Assembly: GCF_000153125.2 (NCBI RefSeq) | Contig: NZ_CM002299.1 | Span: forward strand, 2,603,075-2,667,074 | Source: Congregibacter litoralis KT71 | GTDB lineage: Bacteria > Pseudomonadota > Gammaproteobacteria > Pseudomonadales > Halieaceae | Direction: 5' to 3' | DNA: 64,000 bases | In this document: positions 9,782 to 17,376 of the stretch, piece after piece | Position numbering within the stretch: the first letter of the stretch is position 1 | How the letters are laid out: every line of letters starts with the position of its first letter | Translations under genes and position numbers: made by a program | Notes under the pieces: generated by a model | What the model saw: the letters and a program-made list of their open reading frames with translations, nothing else | What the model was told of the DNA's origin: nothing | The model's database searches: none

Positions 9782-9891
9782 AAAACGGCGCATCGTTTCC
9801 GACACACCGTTTTTCACTCTAATCCCCAGCCAGGAATAAGAGCTATGAGTATAGCAACTAAAGCTATTTGCGGGGCATATCGAGATGCCCT

Positions 9892-10305
9892 ATGAGACAA
9901 AAACCCAACAGCAAGGGCATGCACAGCAACGGCAGGAAGGCCGGTGGTGGCACGTTCACAAAGGTGCTGCACACGATATTGGACCACCCCGACTACCTCG
10001 CGTTAAGTACTTCAGCCAGGGCGTTCCTGTGGGACATGACACGGCAGCTAAAGCCGTACGGCGAGAACAACGGCAACATAGCCGCCTCCGAAGGCGTGAT
10101 GAAGAAGTTTGGATACTCCCGCTTTCAGTGCTGCCGGCTTCGCAAAGAGCTGGAAACCTACAAGTGGATCGAAGTCACACGCTACCCGAGAGCGAAGCGA
10201 GATCCACTCTTATATCGCTTCACCTGGCTACCTACTGGCGACTGGAAGGGCGCGCCCAACTTGGATGCAGGAGCGCACGAGCAGAAAGTAAAAAAACTCA
10301 CCTAA
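9892..10305 (+). CDS. Replication-initiator-like or HTH protein of the element
   Basis: 137 residues from the ATG at 9892; a TTG at 9868 would add eight residues. The core FTKVLHTILDHPDYLALSTSARAFLWDMTRQ followed by KKFGYSRFQCCRLRKELETYKWIEVTR resembles the winged-helix domain seen in small plasmid and satellite replication or regulatory proteins. The assignment is by pattern only. The 256 bases downstream contain short inverted and direct repeats that could form an origin, which supports a replication role weakly. Confidence 0.55.
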   Translation: MRQKPNSKGMHSNGRKAGGGTFTKVLHTILDHPDYLALSTSARAFLWDMTRQLKPYGENNGNIAASEGVMKKFGYSRFQCCRLRKELETYKWIEVTRYPRAKRDPLLYRFTWLPTGDWKGAPNLDAGAHEQKVKKLT

Positions 10306-10318
10306 TTCAATTTCCTAT

Positions 10319-10444
10319 GTTGCATATACGCAACTACGTGTTGCGCACAGCAAACGCGAACGCACTAATTCTGAGGTTTTCAGCACCACCGCGTTTGCTC
10401 AGCGCAACTGTAGAGACTCTTTTTCGACGTTTTGTGTTGCACAG
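10319..10444. repeat. Short repeats downstream of the replication-like gene, possible origin
   Basis: An inverted repeat GTTGC-ATATAC-GCAAC (10319-10334) is followed by GTGTTGCGCACAG (10338-10350), and a related GTGTTGCACAG occurs at 10434-10444. These GTTGC-centred motifs could be initiator-binding sites. There is no clear AT-rich unwinding region with regular iterons, so this is tentative. Confidence 0.25.
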
Positions 10445-10561
10445 ACTTAGCACCTCTTTAGATCTACCAAGGGTCTTAACTCTTTGTCTTTTGATTTCAA
10501 TCTTTAGATCCCCTTACAGCAATCAGGCCATGAGGAACATTGAACAACCAGGAGAGCAATC

Positions 10562-10906
10562 ATGATTCCAGTAACGCACCGCAACATATCTGCAGCTCTG
10601 GTAACGGGCTTCGGTAAGACACAGGACGGCAGAGACCGATTGATTACTGAGCATTTAGGAAGCGTTCTTGCTTTCGACCCTGAGACTCACACAGTCGCTA
10701 CTGTTGGCCTCACAGTCCAAATGGCTCAGAAGCTGGATAACTTCTACATCAACGAGGGCTCTGGATTTTACCCAAAGTGGGCAGGCTTCAAGCGTATGCA
10801 GAAGTCACAGCTCGTTGAGAGTTATCGCGAATACCTAGACAAGCTGTCGGAGCAACAAAAGGCTCATGGTCACTTCATAGGTCTGGACAATGAGGTAGTG
10901 CGATGA
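10562..10906 (+). CDS. Uncharacterised 114-residue protein
   Basis: Starts MIPVTHRNISAALVTGFGKT after a good AGGAGAG ribosome-binding site at about 10549-10555. No signal peptide, membrane segment or familiar motif is seen; the C-terminal half is helical (MQKSQLVESYREYLDKLSEQ). It overlaps the next gene by four bases, so the two were probably a translationally coupled pair before the insertion sequence split the second. Its function is unknown. Confidence 0.6.
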   Translation: MIPVTHRNISAALVTGFGKTQDGRDRLITEHLGSVLAFDPETHTVATVGLTVQMAQKLDNFYINEGSGFYPKWAGFKRMQKSQLVESYREYLDKLSEQQKAHGHFIGLDNEVVR

Positions 10907-11159
10907 ACGTGGGCGACTTGGTTTATCGAAGCGTGAAGAGCTTTACCGAATCTGGACTAATCGAAGTGATTCAGATCGAGCGTCGAGAAGTCTTATCAAT
11001 CGGTGCATCGCTGGTGTCCATGGGTGCGCACGCATGCGCTGAATTCCCCTTGCACACAGTGCCCGATCCAATCGTCTGGACATATACCCCTGGTGGTGAA
11101 TCGCCACCAGTTTGCTAGACACCTTTCAGCCATACAAAATGGCTATCAGAGAGGTGTTT

Positions 11160-11438
11160 ATGAGCAACAAGCGTTACCCCGAAGAATTCAAGAGAGAAGC
11201 CGTTCGCCAGATCACGGATCGCGGCTACAGCGTGGCGGACGTGGCCAGTCGGCTGGGCGTGACGACGCACAGTCTGTATGCCTGGGTGAAGAAGTACGGG
11301 CCGGCTGCTGAGCAACATCGAGTGGAGGCTGATGATCAGGCCGAGATTCGTCGGCTACAAAAAGAGCTTAAGCGTGTCACGGAGGAGCGTGACATTCTAA
11401 AAAAAGCCGCGGCGTACTTCGCGAGCCAATCCGAGTGA
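11160..11438 (+). CDS. IS3-family transposase OrfA
   Basis: DNA-binding subunit of 92 residues: MSNKRYPEEFKREAVRQITD begins the helix-turn-helix (SVADVASRLGVTTHSLYAWVKKYG), followed by a leucine-zipper-like helix (EIRRLQKELKRVTEERDILKKA). The ATG at 11160 follows GAGAGGTG; an in-frame earlier start at 11112 is less likely. A run of seven A (CTAAAAAAAGCC, near 11400) allows -1 frameshifting into orfB, giving an OrfAB fusion. It overlaps orfB by four bases. Confidence 0.9.
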   Translation: MSNKRYPEEFKREAVRQITDRGYSVADVASRLGVTTHSLYAWVKKYGPAAEQHRVEADDQAEIRRLQKELKRVTEERDILKKAAAYFASQSE

Positions 11439-12307
11439 GGTACGCTTTTATTCAATCCCATCGCCACCAGTTGCCGGTGCGGCATCTGTGTTCTTTGCTT
11501 AACGTTCACCCCAGCGGTTTCTATGCGTGGCGTCGACAGCCGCTATCGGCTCGCGGTTGTGAGGACAAGCGGCTCTCTGGCCTGATCAAGCAGTTCTGGC
11601 TCGAGTCCGGTGCTGTGTATGGCTATCGGAAGATCCATCGTGATTTGCATGAAATAGGCGAGTGTTGCGGCCCCAACCGTGTCCACCGTCTCATGAAAGA
11701 CGCTGGAATCAGGGCGCAGGTTGGATATCGCAAGCCACGGCATAAGGTTGGCAAAGCGCATGATGTGACGCCTAACGTACTGCAGAGACAGTTTAATCCG
11801 GCTGCGCCGAACGAGCGATGGGCGACCGACATCACCCATATTCGGACCCACGAAGGCTGGTTGTACCTGGCCGTGGTCATCGACTTATTCTCGCGCCGGG
11901 TGATTGGCTGGTCGATGCAATCACGGATCACGAGCGATCTGGTTCTAGATGCCTTGTTGATGTCGGTGTGGCGTCGCAAGCCGGTGAGCAAGGTACTTGT
12001 TCATTCGGACCAGGGCAGTCAATACACAAGCTATGACTGGAGCGCGTTTCTACGCGCAAACGGCCTTGAGGGCAGTATGAGCAGACGCGGCAACTGCCAT
12101 GACAACGCAGTCGCTGAAAGCTTCTTCCAGCTACTGAAACGCGAGCGCGTGAAGCGCAAGATATATCCGACCCGGCAGGATGCCCGGGCCGATATCTTTG
12201 ACTATATCGAGATGTTCTACAACGTCAGACGCCGGCATGGCTCGAACAGCCTGCTGTCACCTGTAGACTACGAACAGCATCACGAAAAACAGCTGGAAAG
12301 TGTCTAG
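11435..12307 (+). CDS. IS3-family transposase OrfB (DDE integrase core)
   Basis: Catalytic part of the transposase, 290 residues. It shows an N-terminal HTH_21 region (YGYRKIHRDLHEIGECCGPN) and the rve integrase core. The DDE triad lies in WATDITHIR, LVHSDQGSQYTS and CHDNAVAESFFQLLKRE. It begins with GTG in a GTGA overlap with orfA, but the normal product is probably the frameshifted OrfAB. Its stop lies within the right inverted repeat. The full length argues that it is functional. Confidence 0.92.
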   Translation: MRYAFIQSHRHQLPVRHLCSLLNVHPSGFYAWRRQPLSARGCEDKRLSGLIKQFWLESGAVYGYRKIHRDLHEIGECCGPNRVHRLMKDAGIRAQVGYRKPRHKVGKAHDVTPNVLQRQFNPAAPNERWATDITHIRTHEGWLYLAVVIDLFSRRVIGWSMQSRITSDLVLDALLMSVWRRKPVSKVLVHSDQGSQYTSYDWSAFLRANGLEGSMSRRGNCHDNAVAESFFQLLKRERVKRKIYPTRQDARADIFDYIEMFYNVRRRHGSNSLLSPVDYEQHHEKQLESV

Positions 12308-12686
12308 AGAACTGGTGGCGATTCATGGTGACACGACTGCTTTGTCAGCTGGTGACGTGGGTGCTGGCCGGTTATGGGATACGGCTCTGCCTGAGCTGCC
12401 AGAGTCAGAAGTGATTGACGATGCTCAAGTAGCAGCAGACCACCTGACATGGACTAGCTATAAGTTCACTGCCAAGGAACTTTGTCGTCCTCAGCCTAGA
12501 ATTACAGAGGCACAACGGCGGCTGTTTTTGATTCATGAATACCGGCAAGGACTTCTCGCACTGTGAGCTGCGCGCACCCAGCCCCCCTTTGTAGGTGCTT
12601 GCTGCCCCCCTGCATATACGGTTGGCGGGACCGGCGAGTTCTCACTATTTTCGACACGGCCCAACGAAGCGTTAACAGTAATAAAC

Positions 12687-13232
12687 ATGGCTAAGTCCCC
12701 CCCAGACGAGTTCGTGACCAGCACCCAGGCTGCCGCGTTTCTTGATGTCACGAAATCACGGTTTTTTAACTGTGGCGTTAAGCCGGCGGCAAAGATCGGG
12801 AGACAGAACTACTACTGCCCCCGGGAGCTCAGGCTCAAGGCTCTAGAGTTGGCGTCACGGCGCGTTACCTCTGATGCGCCGGACAAAGCTGAAGTGTCCG
12901 AGGCACGGCACCGGTTTGAGATCGATCGAGCGCGAAAGATAAAGGCCGAGGCTGACGCAATCGAGATGAAAAACGAGGTCCGGCGAAACAATCTGATTCC
13001 CTTGCGATTTATGGAAATTTTGCTGAGTGGAGTGGCGACAGATTTTCGACAGTTTTTAGATCAGATCCCCTACGTCCTTAGAGGCGAGGGTGTACCTGGC
13101 CCAAAGGTAGACAAGGTGTCCGCGCAGATCGAAACACAGAACGCTTCATTGCATGCGGATCTCACCAGTCGAGACCGCATCCTCGAGGCCATCACTGAAT
13201 GGAAAATGACGGGAGAAGATAATGACGGATGA
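12687..13232 (+). CDS. Phage terminase small subunit, Nu1/DUF1441-like
   Basis: DNA-recognition subunit for packaging, 181 residues. The N-terminus (FVTSTQAAAFLDVTKSRFFNC) is a winged HTH of the lambda Nu1 type; the middle helix (FEIDRARKIKAEADAIEMKNEVRRNNLIP) is the characteristic coiled coil with the EVRRNNLIP motif. It overlaps the next gene by 11 bases. No large terminase is encoded nearby. In satellites, a small subunit alone can redirect a helper phage's packaging motor to satellite DNA, and this is the inferred role. Confidence 0.75.
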   Translation: MAKSPPDEFVTSTQAAAFLDVTKSRFFNCGVKPAAKIGRQNYYCPRELRLKALELASRRVTSDAPDKAEVSEARHRFEIDRARKIKAEADAIEMKNEVRRNNLIPLRFMEILLSGVATDFRQFLDQIPYVLRGEGVPGPKVDKVSAQIETQNASLHADLTSRDRILEAITEWKMTGEDNDG

Positions 13233-13614
13233 CATTTTCGGGATTCAACTGCACGACGAAATCGACTTTTACCTCGCGTATCTGCACCTGACAAACCTGG
13301 CGGAATCAGCGGAGACAAATCGCAGCCTATCCCCGGTCGACCGACAGACCGTGAAATTGGTGGTGGAGACCGTCCGTGAGCGGATCCAGGAGGCCACAGA
13401 CGTGCTTTGGCTAAAACCTGAAGCCATTGCGCGAATCTGTCAGCGCGAAGGCATCGTGCCTCCCAAGCAAATTGCCGTTAGTGATGAGCAGCGCGAAACC
13501 CTGAACAAACGAGCGCTGAAAATTTCTTACCTCATGCGCCCCGAGGTTGTAGAAAAACACCGGCGGAACCTAGAGCAAACCCGGGTGGATTTGCTGCAAC
13601 CACCCATCCACTGA
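13222..13614 (+). CDS. Uncharacterised protein between terminase small subunit and capsid
   Basis: 130 residues starting MTDDIFGIQLHDEIDFYLAYLHLTNL, with a ribosome-binding sequence GGGAGAAG directly before the ATG. It is predominantly helical and acidic or neutral, with no signal peptide or membrane segment. Its location in the packaging/capsid block suggests a virion or packaging accessory role, but no family is recognised. Confidence 0.6.
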   Translation: MTDDIFGIQLHDEIDFYLAYLHLTNLAESAETNRSLSPVDRQTVKLVVETVRERIQEATDVLWLKPEAIARICQREGIVPPKQIAVSDEQRETLNKRALKISYLMRPEVVEKHRRNLEQTRVDLLQPPIH

Positions 13615-13796
13615 ATAAGCCAACAAATATCGATGTTAGGTGTTGCGTGGGAAAAGTGCGCAGTGCTAGATTACTCCTAAGCGCTGGCTAATTCCCGGCG
13701 CGGTCCTACCCACAGCCGCGGCTAGATAACATCAACCCGCTAAGTGCCCTGATTCGGCAGGCATGTGACGGACGTTAGGAGCGAGTTCTATAACCC

Positions 13797-13831
13797 GTTT
13801 CGACGTTTGCGCATGCGATCTTCGTCGAAAC
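13797..13831. promoter_or_regulatory. Inverted repeat upstream of the capsid gene
   Basis: GTTTCGACG (13797-13805) and CGTCGAAAC (13823-13831) pair perfectly around a 17-base spacer that itself contains GCGCATGC. It lies 16 bases before the capsid start, in a 233-base gap. It could be an operator for late expression or a packaging signal; neither can be shown here. Confidence 0.35.
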
Positions 13832-13847
13832 CCCATGAGGGCACTTT

Positions 13848-15764
13848 ATGACCCCCGAGTTTAAAAACTGGCGTGAGCGTTTTTTAAAACGCTATGCGCA
13901 ATTCGAACCCCGCGCCGACGATACCGACACGAAAATCATCTACCGCTATGCGGAATTTGAAACTGACCGTATCCAACGCGCTTCCGATGACCAGCAAACC
14001 GTGCACGCGATTTTAAGCACGGAGACACCAGTGCAACGCAGGCATTACCGCGAAGTACTCCAACACACCGCTGAAGCTGTCGATCTGTCCAGAGCAGAAA
14101 ATGGCGGTGGATTCCCACTGCTATGGGCTCACAAGCAAGACGACCAGATTGGCATCGCGGAAAACGTGAGTGTTCACGGTGGTGCGCTTCGCGCCCGACT
14201 GAGATTTTCAAAGTCAGCGCGAGGGCAAGAGATCTGGCGTGATGTGAAAGCCGGAATTCTCAAAGGTGTCAGCATCGGCGCTGAAATTGTCGAGCGGAGC
14301 TTTTCTGAAGACCGCGACGACCCCACGTCTACGGTTACCCGTTGGATGCCGTTTGAATGCTCACTCGTTGCAATTCCTGCAGACATTAACGCGAAGATTG
14401 GCCGCGCAATGGACCTGGGACTGATTGACGATAAGCCCGACGACATTCGTCTTATGGACGCTCAACGAACGATGCTGCGCAACTACGACATGCTGCTTTG
14501 GGTAGCTGAAGATGGCGAAGATTCCGTTGAATCAACAGCTCCCGCTTTCGCAACGTTTGAGCAACGAATGATGGCCGCCCGGTCCGTCTCCGACATCGAG
14601 GGCTTAAACACAGAGCTCGATGCTCTCGGTGACCTGGTAGACGACGCCAACAGCGACGGCGAAATAAGCACCGTTCGCTCTGAAACTACCGGTACAGATC
14701 AAGGCCACTGGCATCGCCCCAACTTTTTATCAAAGAGTAAAATTATGAAACCTGCTGAATTTTCTTTATGCCGTGCGCTCGCCGCACAAATCGATAACAA
14801 GGTAGCCCGAGCGGCAAGCCGTGACCTAGACGCACTCGACGCATACGGCGAAAGCGTCGGGGCAAAACGCGACGCAAGAGGGACACTGGTTCCCGAGGCC
14901 CTGATTTTTCGGGCCCTGGATAAGGCTACCGAAGGCACCGATTTGATCGGAATGTCTCACCGCCCCGATCTGTTCATTGAAGCCCTAAGAAGCCGGTTGG
15001 TGACGGGCGTTATGGGCGCCACTATCTTGCAAGGTCTCACCAGCGACATACAGATCCCTCGCAAAACCGCGGATTCTGTGGCCGGGTGGATAGCTGGCGA
15101 CGGTAGCGATGCCGTCAGCCAAAGCACACCGACCTTTGACAAAATCACAATGCGCTCGAAAACCGTCGGGGCCCAGTGCGTCATCAGCCGCAAAATGCTG
15201 ATTCAGGCCGAACCAGCGTCTGAGCTGGTGGTACGAGACACCTTGAGCCACGCAGTCGCACAAGCGCTTGATGTGGCGGCACTTGCCGGCAGCGGTACAG
15301 GCAATAGCCCTCGGGGAATCCTGAACACTGCAAACATCGGATCCGAAACGTACGCGAATGGCGGCGAGCCTGGATTTGTCGAGATTGTGGCGATGGAGGG
15401 CGCTCTCATGGCTGCCAACAGCGACATGGGGAATCTGGGTTATGTATCAAACGGCGTGATTGCCTCTCAGCTCAAAAGAACCGACATCGGTACCGATACC
15501 GGCCGCATGGTGTGGACATCCAACGGAGAAGCCCAGGGCATCCTTAACGGGTATCGAGCGATGGTCTCCAACAACGTGCCCGCGGGGAATGTGATCTTTG
15601 CGAACTGGTCCGATCTCGTCATCGGCATGTGGTCAGGTGTCGACCTGGTGGTGGATCAAACCACGCGAGCGGCATATGGCGACGTGATCATCACGGCCAT
15701 GATGGATTGCGACATAGCCGTCCGCCACCCGGAGTCATTTGTGAAGTTGTCCGAAGCAGCATAA
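13848..15764 (+). CDS. HK97-type prohead protease/major capsid protein fusion
   Basis: Virion structural polyprotein of 638 residues. Residues 1-200 form an HK97-family (U35) prohead protease: catalytic candidates are His95 in PLLWAHKQDD and Ser142 in GILKGVSIGAE. Residues 200-300 are a linker/scaffold (delta-like) region. From about residue 300 (MKPAEFSLCRALAAQ) an HK97 gp5-like capsid domain follows, with RGILNTANIG and the C-terminal VRHPESFVKL typical of the fold. The internal ATG at 14745 could also give free capsid protein. GAGG lies upstream of the ATG at 13848. Fusion of protease and capsid is known in some phages. Finding it without a portal or large terminase is the unusual part. 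Confidence 0.88.
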   Translation: MTPEFKNWRERFLKRYAQFEPRADDTDTKIIYRYAEFETDRIQRASDDQQTVHAILSTETPVQRRHYREVLQHTAEAVDLSRAENGGGFPLLWAHKQDDQIGIAENVSVHGGALRARLRFSKSARGQEIWRDVKAGILKGVSIGAEIVERSFSEDRDDPTSTVTRWMPFECSLVAIPADINAKIGRAMDLGLIDDKPDDIRLMDAQRTMLRNYDMLLWVAEDGEDSVESTAPAFATFEQRMMAARSVSDIEGLNTELDALGDLVDDANSDGEISTVRSETTGTDQGHWHRPNFLSKSKIMKPAEFSLCRALAAQIDNKVARAASRDLDALDAYGESVGAKRDARGTLVPEALIFRALDKATEGTDLIGMSHRPDLFIEALRSRLVTGVMGATILQGLTSDIQIPRKTADSVAGWIAGDGSDAVSQSTPTFDKITMRSKTVGAQCVISRKMLIQAEPASELVVRDTLSHAVAQALDVAALAGSGTGNSPRGILNTANIGSETYANGGEPGFVEIVAMEGALMAANSDMGNLGYVSNGVIASQLKRTDIGTDTGRMVWTSNGEAQGILNGYRAMVSNNVPAGNVIFANWSDLVIGMWSGVDLVVDQTTRAAYGDVIITAMMDCDIAVRHPESFVKLSEAA

Positions 15765-16031
15765 ACGCTGTCCCATGAGCGTGAGTGGTTGGGCATGGGC
15801 CGGATCTTGCTTCCGTTTGGCACCAACCACAGGGCGCAGGTGAAGCCGCGAAACTTCGCTTGCAAGCCCCCGCCCCCGCCAGATCTCTGCCTGGCGGCAC
15901 CGGGGCTACTTTCTGAGCGCTCGGGGTGCTAATTGCCTGGCTTACCCGAGCTGCGCACTCGCTCAGCGTCCGCCCTCCGTTAGACGGTATGAGTGCGCCC
16001 TTCACTTCAGAGAGCAAGTAGCCGTAAAGAA
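15765..16031. other. 267-base convergent intergenic region with nested inverted repeats
   Basis: It lies between the capsid gene and the oppositely oriented TIR gene. It contains hairpin CCGCCAG-N8-CTGGCGG (15876-15897), and GCGCACTC (15953-15960) paired with GAGTGCGC (15991-15998) enclosing CCGT-TAG-ACGG. No T-runs follow, so classical terminators are not obvious. It could hold a bidirectional transcription stop or a packaging site. Confidence 0.35.
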
Positions 16032-16790
16032 TTACAAATCGACAATTCCATGCTCAAAAATATACTTCCGACCCTCATCTGTGATGCCGATATAAGAGCT
16101 ATCCGACCGGAAAACCAAATCGCGATCAATCGCGAGTTCTAGGTAATGATCAAACTTCAATTGATGCATGCCCGACTCTTCGACGAGCCTTGAGTACAGT
16201 TTCACGCTATATCCATAGCTTGCAAAAGAGGCTGCGACTGAAGTCATCAATGCCTTCAATCCATCCGAAGTTCGATCCGGCCGGCCCGCCCCCATGCGCG
16301 CAAGAGGCTGCGACCCAATTTCAGGTTTCTCAAAAAGCGCGGTGCCCGTGAGCGACCTCAGAAGTTCATCGAAGCTCGCCTCGACGCCATCGGAATTGCT
16401 GAAGTCAACGTAAAATTTACTTGCCAAGAAAATGGGAGTTGAGCTCCCTTCCCCGTGTTTGCAAATAACCGGAATGAACTTTTTGTTGTCGATACTCCGC
16501 ATCAAATCTGCGGTCACAATCATTCGCTCATACCCGACGCCGCCTTCGCCCGCATTCGCTTTCTCAACGTATCTGGGGGTGCAAACCATTAGGACAAAAT
16601 CGCTCTCGCGTAGGTTTTGCTCCATGAACCGCGGAACATCGGCACCAGGAACTAGATCCCATTGATCTAAGATCGCGTCAATTCCACGCCCGCGAAGGGT
16701 AGTCGCAAAATCCAACACCCATTGCTTGTGATCAGCTGAGTCATGGGAATACGAAATGAATACTTTAGGGGGTACCTTTGGAACTGCCAT
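16032..16790 (-). CDS. TIR/SEFIR-domain protein, possible anti-phage effector
   Basis: 252 residues from the ATG at 16790 (an in-frame TTG at 16802 is possible). The N-terminal TIR/SEFIR domain begins KVFISYSHDSADHKQWVLDF and includes DAILDQWDLVPGAD and the GGVGYE segment, where the Glu is the candidate NADase residue. The C-terminal 80 residues (LKALMTSVAASFASYGYSV to the end) look like a winged-helix domain. TIR proteins commonly act in bacterial defence by degrading NAD or making cyclic ADP-ribose signals. That role here is inferred from the domain and the cargo position in a phage-like element. It follows the membrane protein gene by two bases. Confidence 0.82.
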   Translation of the reverse strand: MAVPKVPPKVFISYSHDSADHKQWVLDFATTLRGRGIDAILDQWDLVPGADVPRFMEQNLRESDFVLMVCTPRYVEKANAGEGGVGYERMIVTADLMRSIDNKKFIPVICKHGEGSSTPIFLASKFYVDFSNSDGVEASFDELLRSLTGTALFEKPEIGSQPLARMGAGRPDRTSDGLKALMTSVAASFASYGYSVKLYSRLVEESGMHQLKFDHYLELAIDRDLVFRSDSSYIGITDEGRKYIFEHGIVDL

Positions 16791-16792
16791 AG

Positions 16793-17242
16793 TTATTGCC
16801 AATACTCCGTCACTAACTCATTGAACTCGATACCGTCCGCGTTCACGAAGGAAACTCGCGCTCGAAACACGCGATTGGGATTCCCGAGCGCTTTTGACAC
16901 CGGGAATCTCACGACTTGTCCAGGTCGCAGAGTCATCGGTGATAATGAATCGAGCCACGTCTGGGCTACAGGACCATCTTCCAGCACTTCAAAGACAACC
17001 TTATCTGCCACCACCTCTCCGTCATTGGTGACAACGAAAGCACCAGACCCATCGCCCAAAAGAGCGCAAGAAAGCACCGGTCGGGAGCGAGCGAGTTTCT
17101 CTTCAGCGAGATCGAGTAATTGCTGCCTCGCCAATGCGGCAGCAGGGCCTGATCGCCTGAACGCTAGAAACGAGATCAGTAGCGCGAGCGTGGACGCTGC
17201 GAGAGTAGTGGCTTCAAAGTAGGAAAGTTCGGTGGTTAACAC
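16793..17242 (-). CDS. Single-pass membrane protein paired with the TIR gene
   Basis: 149 residues beginning with GTG at 17240-17242, preceded by AGGGG at a suitable distance. An N-terminal transmembrane helix (ATTLAASTLALLISFLAF) is followed by a charged helical stretch (RQQLLDLAEEKLARSRP) and a beta-rich cytoplasmic-type domain (AFVVTNDGEVVADKVVFEVL). I recognise no named family, though small membrane proteins with such domains occur in defence loci. It is the first gene of a two-gene operon with the TIR gene. Its start is only 13 bases from the right 22-bp repeat, so integrase binding and its promoter may interfere. Confidence 0.65.
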   Translation of the reverse strand: MLTTELSYFEATTLAASTLALLISFLAFRRSGPAAALARQQLLDLAEEKLARSRPVLSCALLGDGSGAFVVTNDGEVVADKVVFEVLEDGPVAQTWLDSLSPMTLRPGQVVRFPVSKALGNPNRVFRARVSFVNADGIEFNELVTEYWQ

Positions 17243-17254
17243 CCGGCTAGCCCC

Positions 17255-17276
17255 TGGTTACATAGTGGTTACACGG
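17255..17276 (+). repeat. Right copy of 22-bp direct repeat, candidate integrase arm sites
   Basis: Identical to 7623-7644 and in the same orientation, 45 bases inside attR, with two GGTTACA boxes 11 bp apart. It also overlaps the region where the promoter of the TIR operon should be. Confidence 0.55.
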
Positions 17277-17321
17277 GGTAAATCTGGCGGGACGTGGGCT
17301 CAATAGTTTCGCCCTAAGTGC

Positions 17322-17376
17322 TTGATTTTATTGGTGGAGCCAGGCGGGATCGAACCGCCGACCTCAACACTGCCAG
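17322..17376. repeat. attR: 55-bp direct repeat inside the intact tRNA-Ala gene
   Basis: Identical to 7448-7502. It covers the bases just after the tRNA plus the 3' half of tRNA-Ala up to the anticodon loop (ending CTGCCAG on the plus strand). The element thus rebuilt the tRNA 3' end on insertion. Confidence 0.92.

Larger units (their letters stand above)
11097..12325 (+). mobile_element. IS3-family insertion sequence, 1,229 bp, complete
   Basis: The ends are imperfect inverted repeats starting TGAATCGCCACCAGTT at 11097 and its complement ending at 12325, continuing with CTAGACAC after two mismatches. A 3-bp direct duplication TGG flanks it (11094-11096 and 12326-12328), typical of IS3-family transposition. 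It holds overlapping orfA and orfB with a run of seven A that allows the usual -1 frameshift. Complete ends and intact genes suggest it is active or was recently. Confidence 0.93.
10903..12566 (+). pseudogene. Small gene of unknown function split by the IS3 insertion
   Basis: The 5' part (10903-11096) encodes MNVGDLVYRSVKSFTESGLI and onward to TYTPGG. The 3' part (12329-12566) continues in the same frame as DTTALSAGDVGAGRLWD to QGLLAL. Removing the IS (11097-12325) and one copy of the 3-bp target duplication TGG rejoins them into an uninterrupted 143-residue frame. The fact that the frame has not decayed suggests the insertion is recent. With the IS present, the first part ends eight codons into the element. 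The reconstructed protein matches no family I know. Confidence 0.8.
7448..17376. mobile_element. 9.9-kb capsid-carrying integrative element (satellite-like) in tRNA-Ala(GGC)
   Basis: A perfect 55-bp direct repeat (7448-7502 and 17322-17376) consisting of the 3' part of the tRNA-Ala gene plus downstream bases bounds this region; the intact tRNA is at the right. Inside are a tyrosine integrase next to the left repeat, a small HTH protein, a replication-like protein, small unknown genes, an IS3 insertion, a Nu1-like terminase small subunit, a protease-capsid fusion, and a TIR gene pair. The interior looks more AT-rich than the flanks. No large terminase, portal, tail or lysis gene was found, so it resembles a phage satellite that supplies its own capsid, not a complete prophage. 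Confidence 0.85.

Noticed and set aside
9885..10565. 226-codon frame overlapping the replication-like gene
   Set aside because: Composition is irregular and Arg-rich with no domain; the other frame at 9892-10305 has coherent helical domain sequence.
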